From contig JAHHRI010000004.1 in assembly GCA_020025875.1 (NCBI GenBank), forward strand, positions 1 through 64,000: a stretch of DNA of 64,000 nt, written 5' to 3'. Source of the DNA: Alphaproteobacteria bacterium. Its GTDB lineage: Bacteria; Pseudomonadota; Alphaproteobacteria; RF32; CAG-239. Made by a program: the position numbers and the translations under genes. The notes beneath the pieces were generated by a model. It was not told the DNA's origin. It did not search any database and was given only the letters and a program-made list of their open reading frames with translations. The stretch's first letter is position 1, and the number at the start of each line of letters is the position of its first letter. Below are positions 8,438 through 17,555 of the stretch, piece after piece.

Positions 8438-9239
8438 GGCAAAATTCCTTAACATAATTGGTGATGAATGTAGTGAGATTGTCGGCGGCTTGGGCGGCGC
8501 CGAGCATGGTATCTTCGTGGGAAAGCGGCGTTTTTTGCAAGCCGGTGCCAAAGTTGGTGATGGCGGAAACGGCCAGCACTTTTATGCCGGCATGGACGGC
8601 GGCAATCACTTCGGGAACCGTGGACATACCGACGGCATCGGCGCCGAGAATGCGAAAGGCGCGGATTTCGGCCGCGGTTTCAAAATTTGGTCCGAGTACC
8701 ATCAGGTAAACACCTTCCGGCAGGTTTAGCCCGAGTTTGGCAGCCAGTTCTTTTGCCTGCCGCCGCATATTGCGGTCGTATGCGTTGCTCATGTCCGGAA
8801 AACGGGGTCCGATGTTGTCGTCATTGGCGCCGACAAGCGGATTTTGACCGGAAAAGTTGATATGATCGTTGATCAGCATCAAACTGCCAGGGGTAAAATC
8901 GGGATTAAGCGAACCGGCGGCATTGGTAATAATCAGCCTTTTGATGCCGACGGCTTTAAGGGTGTTGATCACTTCCGTCATTGTCTGCGGGGTATGCCCC
9001 TCATAGAGATGAAAGCGTCCCTGCAGGCAAAGCACTTCGCTGTTTCCTATTTTGCCGACGATCATTTGGCCGCAATGTCCGGCAACGGTGGTGCGGGGAA
9101 AGCCCTCGATTGCTTGGTACGAAATGGTCAGCGGGGATTTGACGGCTTCGGCAACGGCACCGAGACCGGAGCCGAGAATGATTGCCGTTTGTGGTTTTCT
9201 GCCTGCCAGAAGTTGTTTGAATTGTTCACGATTGATCAT
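8430..9239 (-). CDS. punA: Purine nucleoside phosphorylase, trimeric class
   Basis: This 269-residue enzyme phosphorolyses inosine, guanosine and their deoxy forms. The trimeric PNP signatures are clear: GSGLGAVAE at residue 26, RFHLYEGH (phosphate and sugar site), ITNAAGSLN, MSTVPEV and the base-binding Asn in ITNFGTGL. The ATG at 9239 is chosen over the one at 9260 because cdd stops at 9241 and AAGGAA lies 9 bp upstream. It follows cdd without a gap and overlaps deoC, so the four salvage enzymes form one unit. Confidence 0.92.
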   Translation of the reverse strand: MINREQFKQLLAGRKPQTAIILGSGLGAVAEAVKSPLTISYQAIEGFPRTTVAGHCGQMIVGKIGNSEVLCLQGRFHLYEGHTPQTMTEVINTLKAVGIKRLIITNAAGSLNPDFTPGSLMLINDHINFSGQNPLVGANDDNIGPRFPDMSNAYDRNMRRQAKELAAKLGLNLPEGVYLMVLGPNFETAAEIRAFRILGADAVGMSTVPEVIAAVHAGIKVLAVSAITNFGTGLQKTPLSHEDTMLGAAQAADNLTTFITNYVKEFCHE

Positions 9240-9240
9240 G

Positions 9241-9630
9241 TTAAAATTCCTTAAAAGCATTGGGCAGGAGTTCGTTAACGGACATTGTTTTTTTGACGCC
9301 TTCGCGATCGGCCAGCAAAATTTCCGTTTCCGGCAGGGAAAATTCTAAAATTCGTTGCAGGCAGGCACCGCAGGGGGTGATCAACGTTGCGCCGTCGGAG
9401 ATAACGAGAATTCGGCGAATTTTTGTGCCGCCGCCGCAAACCATGGCGGCAATGGCTCCCGCTTCGGCACAGGTGCCGCAAGGGTAGGAAATATTTTCGA
9501 CATTGCAGCCGGCAAAAATTTGCCCGTTGTCGCTTTCAACCGCGGCACCGACCTTAAAATGAGAATAGGGGGCGTATGCTTTGTTTTGCGCTTCGCTTGC
9601 AAAATTGAAAAGTTGATGATAATTTTTCAT
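9241..9630 (-). CDS. cdd: Cytidine deaminase
   Basis: This 129-residue tetrameric-type enzyme deaminates cytidine and deoxycytidine to uridine forms. The zinc site is visible as CAE (catalytic Glu) in PCGTCAEAGAIAA near residue 52 and PCGACLQ near residue 87, giving three cysteine ligands. The nucleoside-binding NVEN follows GCNVENISYP. The usual Arg after CAE (CAER) is replaced by Ala, a mild deviation. It is the first gene of the minus-strand salvage operon, and its promoter must lie in the AT-rich 113-bp gap shared with the divergent AsmA-like gene. Confidence 0.94.
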   Translation of the reverse strand: MKNYHQLFNFASEAQNKAYAPYSHFKVGAAVESDNGQIFAGCNVENISYPCGTCAEAGAIAAMVCGGGTKIRRILVISDGATLITPCGACLQRILEFSLPETEILLADREGVKKTMSVNELLPNAFKEF

Positions 9631-9743
9631 GTTCGGGCTTGACCTTAAATATTTTATTTATCAATATAAGGTATATTATGCTACGATTACCGTTTTAGCA
9701 AAGATTATTTTTGATTTTTGCATTTTGAAAAAAGGAAGCGTCT

Positions 9744-12700
9744 ATGTGGAAAAAAGTTTTGCTGCTGATCATTATTTTGATTCTTGTTGCCGTCAGCGGG
9801 GTGACGATTTATTTCAACAATATCGACTGGAATCGTCATAAGGACAAAATCTCTCGGCAGTTTTCGGCGGCTACCGGCAAAGAGGTGGTGTTTGACGGTT
9901 CGGTGCGATTTAGTTTGTTCCCGTCCCCTTATTTGGAGGCGGGTGATATTTCCATATATAACCGTAACGCTTCCGGCGAAAGAGTGTTGTTGGCGAAAAT
10001 TAAGAAATTGGTTTCCACCCTTTCGATCCGTTCGTTGGTCAGCGGCAATTTTAATGTTGAGCGTATGAGCCTGATCGAACCCGATATTTATGTCGAAGTT
10101 TATTCCGACGGCAAGCTGAATTGGCAGTCTTTAAGCGGCAACCAGCAGCAGTTTCAGATTGATAATGTGGAGATTTCTCTAAACAGCCTGACGGTGGAAA
10201 AGGCAAAAATGCATCTTATCAATCATGATTACAACATCAATTCGGTGTTGGACAATATGAATGCCGAAATTATTGCCCAAAGCTTGTTTGGTCCTTATCG
10301 GATTGAGGGCAGCTATGTTAAAGACAACAGTCCGGGCGGTTTTGCGGTTTCTCTCGGCCAGTTTTCCGACAGCTTTGCCACTTCCGTCAATGCGGTGATC
10401 AGTCATCCGCAGTCGGAAAGTTATGTGCGTTTTGACGGTACAGTGTTGTTAAACAATGACGCCATTAACGGCAACCTGATTTTTGAATCGCAGAATCCGG
10501 TCAATTTTTTCAATACTAATTTCAAAAATACCGCAATCTCCGAAGATTATGAACGTCCGCTGGTTTTGTCAATGGAGCTTAAAACCGATAAGTCGCAGAT
10601 CAGCCTCGGTAACATTGTCGTCAAATATGGCGGCAGCGCCGGTGCCGGCAACATCTTGATTCCGAGAACCGAGCAAAAGATAGGCGACAACGGTATGGAG
10701 CGGCGGCGTATCGATGCGGTGTTCAACATGACCGAATTTGAACTGGAACCCGCCGTTTGGTTGGTGCGTGATTTTATCAAAAAATTTGACCGCAAGGAAA
10801 ATTATGTGCCCGATTATGATTTTGACATAATTGCCGATTTGAAAGCGCTAAAAACAATTTACAACGGACAAGTGATCAGAGATTTTGATTTAAGCGTTGA
10901 TTTTATGAATAATATTTTGAAAATTCAGAATCTGAGCGCCACTTTGCCGGGGGAGGCGTCCGTTAAAATCAGCGGCGAAGTTTTTGGCGTTGAAAAGAAG
11001 ATGACCTACAATTTCAATCTTGCTTCCAGCATGAGCGATTTTGGAAAATTTATCCAATGGCTGAAGGTCGGGGTTGAACCGTTTGCACAAGGAACTTACA
11101 AAAAAGCAAGCCTGTCGGCAACCGTGGAAGGTACAACCGAAACGGTTAAAATTGCGCCGTTTGACTTTATGTTGGACAAGAGTGTGCTTTCCGGCAAAAT
11201 CGGTATCGTTCGCGGCGAAAAAAATCGCTGGTTTGTGATTGCCGACGGCGACAGCATCAACTTTGACAACTACATTGAGGCATTGCCGGCAGACGTGGCG
11301 GCGAAAGATTGGCGCGAACGTTTGCGCTATCGTTTCGGTAAGCTGGCGTTTTTGAAAAATACCGATTTGCAGTTTCGCACTTCGCTGAAGATGGGAATTT
11401 TTGAAAAGATTCCGTTTGAAGATTTGGCGATGGAAGCCACGGTTAAAAACGGGGTGATGAAGATTGACGATCTGTCGGTTAAAAGTGTGGCCAGCGGCGA
11501 CTTTACCTTTAAGGGCGAAGTGAGCGGCTTTGGTCAGCTGCCACAGGTTAAAAATCTGAAATACAAAGCAGATATCAATGATACGCTCGCGTTTCTGAAC
11601 AAGTTTGAAATTGATATTGCCGATGTCGATTTCAACGAGTTACACAACTTTTCCGCCTCGGGAGTGGTGACCGGCGGCTTAGAGCGCGCGGCGACCAAAA
11701 GCGTTTTCCGTCTGGGAAATATCGATGCCGCTTATCACGGTGAAGTATCTTATCGTCAAAATATATACCATCTTAACGGTAAGGTTGAAGTGCGCGCCCC
11801 CGATTTTGTTAAAATGCTGAATTGTTTTTCCATCGACTATTCGCCGGACTATCCGTTGGGGCTGTTTAAGATGTCGGCGGCGGTTAAAACCGGTGCTCAC
11901 GTTGCCGTGTTTGACCAATTAAATGCAAATATCGGCGCCAACAAATTTGCCGGCAGTCTTGCCTATCAACAGAAAGACGGACGTTATCAGGTTAAAACCG
12001 AACTTGATGTCAACCGTTTTGAGTTTGAAAAGTTTTTCTACAATATTAATCGTACCGATGACCAAACCAATTTCCGCAATCCGGCAGAAATGGCTACCTT
12101 TATCGTCAAGCCGCGTTTAAGCCAAACACGCATCAGTTATGACTGGTTGAAAAATTGGGACGTTAATGCTTCTTTGAAAGCAAACAACTTGTTGCTGAAC
12201 AGTTTTTCGCTGCGCAAAACAGCGGGCAAGCTGATGCTGAACAAAGGCGTGCTTAAGCTGAATGATTTTGTCGGCACACATTCTAAAGGCACAATCAGCG
12301 GCGAAGCCGAGCTGAATATTGTGCAAGATGCCAAACTGAGCGGCAAGGCAAACATTAAGAATGTCGTTATTGGCAAAAACGGATGGGGCGGCAGCGTTTA
12401 CGGGCTGACCGGAGGTACGCTTAATGCCGATGTTGTTTTCGACACATCAGCGGTTTCTGTCGAAAGCCTGCTGAGCGGTTTGTCGGGCACGATCAAGTTT
12501 GACATTGTCAAGCCAACGGTAAAAGGCTGGAACTTTGAAAAAATCGAGAACGATTTGGATAAACGCGACGTGTCGGATGGGTTTACGGTGGTTGTTCGCG
12601 ACGCTTTGGGACAAGGAGATACCGAGTTTGCTTCATTTGTCGGCGGCGTCACTTTGAACAAAGGTTCTTATGCGATTGACAACGCCCAATTTGTCGGTGA

Positions 12701-13937
12701 CGGACTTGTGCTTGATCTGCAAGCCGACGGCAGCCTGAAAGATTGGAGTAATAAAGCCTTCCTAAAGGTTGCCTTTGATGAGAAAAAAGTTCCGGGGTTT
12801 GATTTTTCTTATGACGGATCCATCAATACGCCGATGCTGGCGGTTGACGTCAGTCGGACAACCGGCGTGTTTGATGCGCATTGGGAAAAATTGGCGGCCG
12901 AGGCCAAGGCGCAAGAAGCGGAGCGCATTGAGAAATATCGTCGGTTGATGGATGAGCAGCAAAAGAAAGCCCATGTTGCCGAAACCGAACTCAATGAAGA
13001 ACTTATGCCAAACTTTCAGGCGTTCAGCCGGTTGGCTCACGACAAAGGTACGCGCGAAAGCTATCGGTTGCTGAAGCAAAAGATAGATTCTCTTCATATG
13101 CTTTTGCAGGAAATTTTTGTTAAAGACAATATGGTCAATATCGGTGATGAAATTGTAGCTCGTCTGGATGAGCAAAACAAAAAGGCGGTAACGCAATTGC
13201 GGCAAATTCGGGCGGAGTTGGAGCGTGTTCATCTGAAAGACGTCAAACTGCGGATTAACGAAAGCTATAATGTTATTTTTGAGCATTATAATCGTTCCAA
13301 GCAAGTGTCCGGCGTTTCCATAGACAAATTGGGAGAAGTGGAAAAACGATTGGCGGCAATCAATACCTCGTTTTATCCCAAAAAAGATCCGTATATTATG
13401 GAACAGCAGAAGAAAATCGAAAGCGAACTGTTGCTGATTGATCAGATCAATTCAGACATTGCGAAAGACAATATCATTTTGCAAAATGTAAGAGATACGG
13501 AAAAGTTGGAACATTTTTACCGCAAATTTGATGAAGCGCGTCAAGAGGCGGTCAATGTGTTGGCGGCGATGGAAAAAGCCTCGGCGGAAATGGCCAGCTA
13601 TCTTGAGAGCAAAGCGGCAGCGGAAGAAAAAGCCTATACCGATATGCTGCACCGTCAGGAAATTGAGCGCAAAATGCAGGAAAATACCGGACAAATTTCC
13701 ACTGCCGGCAAAACCGTCAAAGTGGAGCGCAATATGGATGAAATTCGGCGGACGGAAGAAGCCGTCAAAGGGCAAAAAGTGCGGGTGCTTGATTTTTCAG
13801 ATGATACGCAAAGCGGAAGCATGACCGATTTTGAGCGACACCCGCAACACCAGAAGCAAGAAACGGAAACCGGTATCATCCTCCGTCCCATCGATACCGA
13901 ATCGGCAGGAGACGGCGGAATAATTGTGAAACAATAA
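9744..13937 (+). CDS. AsmA-family protein with long C-terminal coiled coil
   Basis: This giant protein of 1397 residues begins with a membrane anchor (about residues 4-24) and an AsmA-type N-terminus: the segment on the tail FSAATGKEVVFDGSVRFSLFPSPYLEAGD is typical. AsmA-like proteins form long periplasmic beta grooves thought to move phospholipids between membranes. Repeating beta strands fill residues 30-1030, and the AsmA_2-like part ends near 1030. After residue 1045 the composition changes to a Glu/Lys/Gln-rich helical region with predicted coiled coil to about 1330, then a polar tail. That extension is not part of the usual family. The gene is alone on this strand, divergent from cdd. 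Confidence 0.85.
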   Translation: MWKKVLLLIIILILVAVSGVTIYFNNIDWNRHKDKISRQFSAATGKEVVFDGSVRFSLFPSPYLEAGDISIYNRNASGERVLLAKIKKLVSTLSIRSLVSGNFNVERMSLIEPDIYVEVYSDGKLNWQSLSGNQQQFQIDNVEISLNSLTVEKAKMHLINHDYNINSVLDNMNAEIIAQSLFGPYRIEGSYVKDNSPGGFAVSLGQFSDSFATSVNAVISHPQSESYVRFDGTVLLNNDAINGNLIFESQNPVNFFNTNFKNTAISEDYERPLVLSMELKTDKSQISLGNIVVKYGGSAGAGNILIPRTEQKIGDNGMERRRIDAVFNMTEFELEPAVWLVRDFIKKFDRKENYVPDYDFDIIADLKALKTIYNGQVIRDFDLSVDFMNNILKIQNLSATLPGEASVKISGEVFGVEKKMTYNFNLASSMSDFGKFIQWLKVGVEPFAQGTYKKASLSATVEGTTETVKIAPFDFMLDKSVLSGKIGIVRGEKNRWFVIADGDSINFDNYIEALPADVAAKDWRERLRYRFGKLAFLKNTDLQFRTSLKMGIFEKIPFEDLAMEATVKNGVMKIDDLSVKSVASGDFTFKGEVSGFGQLPQVKNLKYKADINDTLAFLNKFEIDIADVDFNELHNFSASGVVTGGLERAATKSVFRLGNIDAAYHGEVSYRQNIYHLNGKVEVRAPDFVKMLNCFSIDYSPDYPLGLFKMSAAVKTGAHVAVFDQLNANIGANKFAGSLAYQQKDGRYQVKTELDVNRFEFEKFFYNINRTDDQTNFRNPAEMATFIVKPRLSQTRISYDWLKNWDVNASLKANNLLLNSFSLRKTAGKLMLNKGVLKLNDFVGTHSKGTISGEAELNIVQDAKLSGKANIKNVVIGKNGWGGSVYGLTGGTLNADVVFDTSAVSVESLLSGLSGTIKFDIVKPTVKGWNFEKIENDLDKRDVSDGFTVVVRDALGQGDTEFASFVGGVTLNKGSYAIDNAQFVGDGLVLDLQADGSLKDWSNKAFLKVAFDEKKVPGFDFSYDGSINTPMLAVDVSRTTGVFDAHWEKLAAEAKAQEAERIEKYRRLMDEQQKKAHVAETELNEELMPNFQAFSRLAHDKGTRESYRLLKQKIDSLHMLLQEIFVKDNMVNIGDEIVARLDEQNKKAVTQLRQIRAELERVHLKDVKLRINESYNVIFEHYNRSKQVSGVSIDKLGEVEKRLAAINTSFYPKKDPYIMEQQKKIESELLLIDQINSDIAKDNIILQNVRDTEKLEHFYRKFDEARQEAVNVLAAMEKASAEMASYLESKAAAEEKAYTDMLHRQEIERKMQENTGQISTAGKTVKVERNMDEIRRTEEAVKGQKVRVLDFSDDTQSGSMTDFERHPQHQKQETETGIILRPIDTESAGDGGIIVKQ

Positions 13938-14015
13938 GATATTGGGCTTGTCGAATCGTTTTTTTGAGGTTATATTATTAAGTATTAACGTTGCAGTTAT
14001 TATTTGGAGATTTTG

Positions 14016-14909
14016 ATGCATAGAAAACCCGAGGTTTGTATCCTCCCGGTGGCCGGATTGTCAACACGCAATCTGCCCGCCACCAAAGTTTTACACAAAG
14101 GCTTTTTAACCTTAAACAACCTGCCCATCATTCAATATGCGATCAATGCTTGTGCGGAAATCGGCATCAAAGATGTGGTTTTCGTTTACAGCGACCAGTC
14201 TTGCAAGCATTTGTTTGAAGCCTATTTTTCTCGAAATGTCTGGCTGGAAAAACATCTGGAGGAAAAAGGCAAGACAGATTTGCTAAAAGCCGTGCAAGCG
14301 GTCATTCCCGACGGGATGAACTTTCATTTTGCCGAACAAAGCGAACCCAAAGGCAACGGCCATGCCGTGTTGATGGCCAAAGATATTGTCGGCAAGCGCG
14401 ATTTTGTGGTGATGTGGCCTGACGATGTTTACATTAACATTCACGGCGGCAAGGGTATCCTCAGCCAGCTGCTTGATGTTTATGAAACCGAAGGGGGTAT
14501 GGTGGAAAACATTATGGAGTTTCCGCGCGAACAGATGGTGCGCTACGGTGCTTTGATCGGTGCCATGCGCGACGGCAGAATTGTGCGCGCCAAAGGTAAG
14601 ATCGAAAAGCCGCCGTTGGATCAAGTCCCTTCCAATTATGCCAGTATGGGCCCCTATATTTTGCCTAATGAAATTATGGATATTTTGCCGGAAGTTAAAA
14701 AAGGCACCAATGGCGAAATTAATTTGGCAGACGCTGCCGGTTTGGCGGCAGAGCGCGGTATGAAACTGACCGGCGTTTTATGCGACGCCACACGTTTTGA
14801 CTGCGGCACCAATGCCGATTTGGCCAAAGCAAACCTGAAACTTTCGTTGATGGAAAATCCGGATTTGCGAGCCTATTGCAAAGAACTGCTTGATACGATG
14901 ATGGTTTGA
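14016..14909 (+). CDS. GalU-like UTP-glucose-1-phosphate uridylyltransferase
   Basis: This 297-residue sugar nucleotidyltransferase most resembles GalU, which makes UDP-glucose. Visible features are the substrate loop AGLSTRNLPATK, KGNGHAVL, the metal-binding WPDDV, IEKPP, and the FDCGTN segment near residue 265. The nucleotide loop differs from the usual AGLGTRFLPATK: Gly to Ser and Phe to Asn. Activity and base preference may therefore differ, and the assignment to UTP:glucose-1-P is by family only. The ATG at 14016 has TTGGAG upstream; the frame could also open at a TTG at 14004. A good terminator follows. Confidence 0.8.
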   Translation: MHRKPEVCILPVAGLSTRNLPATKVLHKGFLTLNNLPIIQYAINACAEIGIKDVVFVYSDQSCKHLFEAYFSRNVWLEKHLEEKGKTDLLKAVQAVIPDGMNFHFAEQSEPKGNGHAVLMAKDIVGKRDFVVMWPDDVYINIHGGKGILSQLLDVYETEGGMVENIMEFPREQMVRYGALIGAMRDGRIVRAKGKIEKPPLDQVPSNYASMGPYILPNEIMDILPEVKKGTNGEINLADAAGLAAERGMKLTGVLCDATRFDCGTNADLAKANLKLSLMENPDLRAYCKELLDTMMV

Positions 14910-14930
14910 CACCAAGAAGCCAAGCCGGAA

Positions 14931-14958
14931 AAAGGGTGATGTTCTCGCCCTTTTTTTT
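14931..14958 (+). terminator. Terminator after the galU-like gene
   Basis: Arms 14931-14939 and 14945-14953 form a stem with one G-U pair, followed by an uninterrupted T-run. It lies 22 bp after the stop codon. Confidence 0.85.
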
Positions 14959-15093
14959 ATGCGCTGTCCGGTGTTGTTTTGAGATAAACGTTCGGAATGA
15001 AAAAAACGTCCATCTACTTTTGGAAATGTTTTTTGCTTTGTTCGGCAGAATATCGTTGCCGACGAGAGAGGTGAATTTTGTCACTAAAAAGAC

Positions 15094-15122
15094 TTGAAAA
15101 AACGGAAATAAAGTTGTAAAAG
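15094..15122 (+). promoter_or_regulatory. Candidate promoter of rplY
   Basis: TTGAAA (15094-15099), a 17-bp spacer and TAAAAG (15117-15122) lie 70 bp before rplY. The match is 5/6 and 4/6 to the sigma-70 consensus. An imperfect stem-loop (around 15131-15159) lies between the promoter and the gene and may be a leader structure. Confidence 0.4.
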
Positions 15123-15191
15123 CATGAACATCCGCCGGACACCCCTGGAGGTTCGACGGAATAAAGTCAATTTTATATAAGGAATTTTAAA

Positions 15192-15482
15192 ATGGTAGAT
15201 ATTACTTTTAATGCTGAAAAACGCGAGAAAGCAGGTAAGGGGGCAGCTCGGGCATGTCGTCGTGAAGGACGCGTTCCTGCCGTCATTTATGGAGGAAAAC
15301 AGGAGCCGGTTATGGTCAGCCTGCATCCGGTTGAGTTGGAAAAAGCTCTGGATATGGTTGGTTTTTACGATGCCGATATTGAAATCTTGGTTGACGGTAA
15401 GAAGTTCAAAGTCAGCTGTCAGGACGTTCAGTTCCATCCGGTCAGCGATCGTCCGATCCACGTTGACTTTTTGAGAAAATAA
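15192..15482 (+). CDS. rplY: 50S ribosomal protein L25, short form
   Basis: This 96-residue protein is the 5S rRNA-binding core of L25. Typical features are KGAARACRREGRVPAVIYGG near residues 15-35 and the C-terminal HPVSDRPIHVDFLR. Many alphaproteobacteria carry a longer CTC/TL5-type L25 of about 200 residues; here only the N-terminal domain exists and the frame closes cleanly, so this is the E. coli-like short type rather than a truncation. AAGGAA precedes the ATG. It is followed by a hairpin and T-run, then pth, a neighbour pair common in bacteria. Confidence 0.93.
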   Translation: MVDITFNAEKREKAGKGAARACRREGRVPAVIYGGKQEPVMVSLHPVELEKALDMVGFYDADIEILVDGKKFKVSCQDVQFHPVSDRPIHVDFLRK

Positions 15483-15488
15483 AATTGC

Positions 15489-15567
15489 AAAAGGTCTGTG
15501 TTTTGCGACTGCCGTCCGTTGTTTGCCAACGGCGGTTGTCGGCGGAAAGCGCGGACCTTTTTTTTAT
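15489..15567 (+). terminator. Branched terminator between rplY and pth
   Basis: Outer arms 15489-15496 and 15554-15561 pair perfectly over 8 bp and are followed by a T-run. Inside lies a second perfect 6-bp hairpin (15516-15521 with 15527-15532). The large folded element ends only 15 bp before pth, so it may attenuate pth as well as end rplY. Confidence 0.65.
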
Positions 15568-15581
15568 TTAAAGGTTTGTCA

Positions 15582-16154
15582 ATGTTTTTGATTGTCGGTT
15601 TGGGAAATCCGGGTATCGAATATGCGGGTACGCGGCACAATGTCGGTTTTGCGGCAGCAGATGCCGTTGCGGAAAAATACGGGTTCGGTGTTTTTCGCAA
15701 CAAGTTTGACGGATTGATTGCCGAGGGCAAAATCGGTCATGAGAAAGTTTATCTGCTGAAACCGCAGACTTATATGAATCTTTCCGGCAATTCGGTGGTG
15801 AAAGCGGCGTCTTTTTACAAAATTCTGCCGGAGCATATTGTGGTTATTCACGATGACATGGATTTGCCTGTCGGCGGGCTGAAGGCCAAACTCGGCGGCG
15901 GTGCCGGAGGACACAACGGATTGAAGTCTGTGGATGCGGCAATCTCGTCCGGTTATAATCGAATCCGCATAGGCGTCGGGCATCCGGAAGGGCGCGGCGC
16001 GGAAGTGGTCAACCATGTGTTGGGAGGCTTTTCCAAAGTTGACAGAGAACGTGTCGACTCGGTGATTGAACTGGTGGTTGAAACGCTGCCGATACTGCTG
16101 GAAGAAGGTGTGTGTGCCTATTCTGCTCTGATCGGAATGAAAAAAGGCAAGTAA
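15582..16154 (+). CDS. pth: Peptidyl-tRNA hydrolase
   Basis: This 190-residue enzyme cleaves peptidyl-tRNA released from stalled ribosomes and recycles the tRNA. Key features are LIVGLGNPG at the N-terminus, the catalytic His in GTRHNVGF (residue 20), PQTYMNLSG, VIHDDMDLPVG and GGGAGGHNGLKS. A longer upstream frame covers the terminator region. The ATG at 15582 is chosen because homologues begin with M(F/L)LIVGLGNPG, and AAAGG lies upstream. It sits between rplY and ychF, the usual order. Confidence 0.96.
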   Translation: MFLIVGLGNPGIEYAGTRHNVGFAAADAVAEKYGFGVFRNKFDGLIAEGKIGHEKVYLLKPQTYMNLSGNSVVKAASFYKILPEHIVVIHDDMDLPVGGLKAKLGGGAGGHNGLKSVDAAISSGYNRIRIGVGHPEGRGAEVVNHVLGGFSKVDRERVDSVIELVVETLPILLEEGVCAYSALIGMKKGK

Positions 16155-16263
16155 ACAAAAGAAGTTTTTATCTGTTTGGGTTGCCCAATCGATGTAACCG
16201 CGGCTTTGAGCGAAATTGGCGACAAGCCGTTTAAAAGACTGGAAAATTTTAAGGAGTTTATTT

Positions 16264-17373
16264 ATGGGATTTAATTGCGGAATAGTCGGTTTGCCAAATG
16301 TCGGCAAGTCGACGTTGTTTAATGCGCTGACCCGCACGATAGCGGCGCAGGCGGCTAACTTTCCGTTCTGTACCATTGAGCCGAACACCGGACGGGTGGC
16401 GGTTCCCGACGCTCGGCTGCAGAAATTGGAAGAAATCGTGCGCCCCAAAACGGTTACTCCGACACAGCTCGAATTTGTCGATATTGCCGGTTTGGTCAAA
16501 GGGGCTTCAAAAGGTGAGGGACTGGGCAATCAGTTTTTGGCCAATATCCGCGAAGTGGATGCCATTATCCATGTTCTTCGTTGTTTTGATGATGATAATG
16601 TTACTCATGTGGAAGGTGGTGTCGACCCGATCCGCGATGCCGAAATTGTTGAAACGGAACTGATGATTGCCGATTTGGAATCGTTGGAAAAGCGTTTGGA
16701 TCAGACGGTAAAAAAAGCTCGCGGCGGAGAAAAAGAAGCCAAAGTTCGCCTGTCGGTGATGGAGCCGGTGATGGCGGCTCTCAAAGCCGGCAAGCCCGCG
16801 CGTACGGCAGAACCGAATGCGGCTGACAAAGAAGCGTTAAAAGAATATCGGATGTTGCAGCTTTTGACAGCCAAACCGGTGTTGTATGTTTGCAACGTCG
16901 ATGAAGGTTCGGCGGCGACAGGCAATGCCTATTCTGAATCCGTGGCACAAAAGGCAGCGGCGGAAAATGCGCAGTCGGTCGTCATTTCGGCGGCAATCGA
17001 ATCGGAGGTGGCTCAGCTGGAAAACGAAGATGAACAAAAGGAATTTTTAGCCAGTTTGGGGTTGGAAGAAACCGGTTTATCGAAAGTTATCCGCGCCGGC
17101 TACAAACTTTTGGGGTTGGAAACCTATTTTACCGCCGGACCGAAAGAAGTGCGGGCGTGGACTTTCTTAAAAGGTTCAAAAGCACCGCAATGCGCCGGCA
17201 TCATCCATTCGGATTTTGAACGCGGGTTTATCCGTGCTGAAACGATAGCTTATGACGATTTTGTTAAATACGGCGGTGAGCAGGCTTGCAAAGAGGCCGG
17301 TAAAATGCGCTCGGAAGGCAAAGATTATGTCGTTTGCGACGGTGATCTGCTAAACTTTTTGTTTAATGTATGA
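16264..17373 (+). CDS. ychF: Redox-regulated ATPase YchF
   Basis: This 369-residue Obg-family protein hydrolyses ATP rather than GTP and associates with ribosomes. G1 is GIVGLPNVGKSTLFNALT at residues 6-23, the switch segment is PFCTIEPN, and G3 is DIAGLVKGASKGEGLGN. The G4 position reads NVDE in place of NKxD, as expected for the ATP-binding YchF group. A C-terminal TGS domain begins around residue 280 (TAGPKEVRAWTF). The ATG at 16264 has AAGGAG 8 bp upstream. A strong terminator follows. Confidence 0.96.
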   Translation: MGFNCGIVGLPNVGKSTLFNALTRTIAAQAANFPFCTIEPNTGRVAVPDARLQKLEEIVRPKTVTPTQLEFVDIAGLVKGASKGEGLGNQFLANIREVDAIIHVLRCFDDDNVTHVEGGVDPIRDAEIVETELMIADLESLEKRLDQTVKKARGGEKEAKVRLSVMEPVMAALKAGKPARTAEPNAADKEALKEYRMLQLLTAKPVLYVCNVDEGSAATGNAYSESVAQKAAAENAQSVVISAAIESEVAQLENEDEQKEFLASLGLEETGLSKVIRAGYKLLGLETYFTAGPKEVRAWTFLKGSKAPQCAGIIHSDFERGFIRAETIAYDDFVKYGGEQACKEAGKMRSEGKDYVVCDGDLLNFLFNV

Positions 17374-17420
17374 GGCAGATCATATAGCCATTGAGCAGAG
17401 CCGATAGGAAACTTTCAGAT

Positions 17421-17450
17421 AAAAAGAGCCTGATTTCAGGCTCTTTTTAT
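17421..17450 (+). terminator. Terminator after ychF
   Basis: A 13-bp perfect inverted repeat (17421-17433 with 17436-17448) carries A-rich and T-rich outer flanks. It lies 48 bp after the ychF stop. Confidence 0.85.
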
Positions 17451-17555
17451 CTTTTGTCGGTGAGATGATGAAAAAAGTGTTTTTTAGGTAGATTTTAAAA
17501 AAAAAGATGCTAAAATTAACTATTATTTAAGAAATTAACGATTGGGGGATCACTA

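Noticed and set aside
15131..15160. tRNA-like T-loop (GGTTCGA) before rplY
   Set aside because: No acceptor, D or anticodon arms can be drawn around it.
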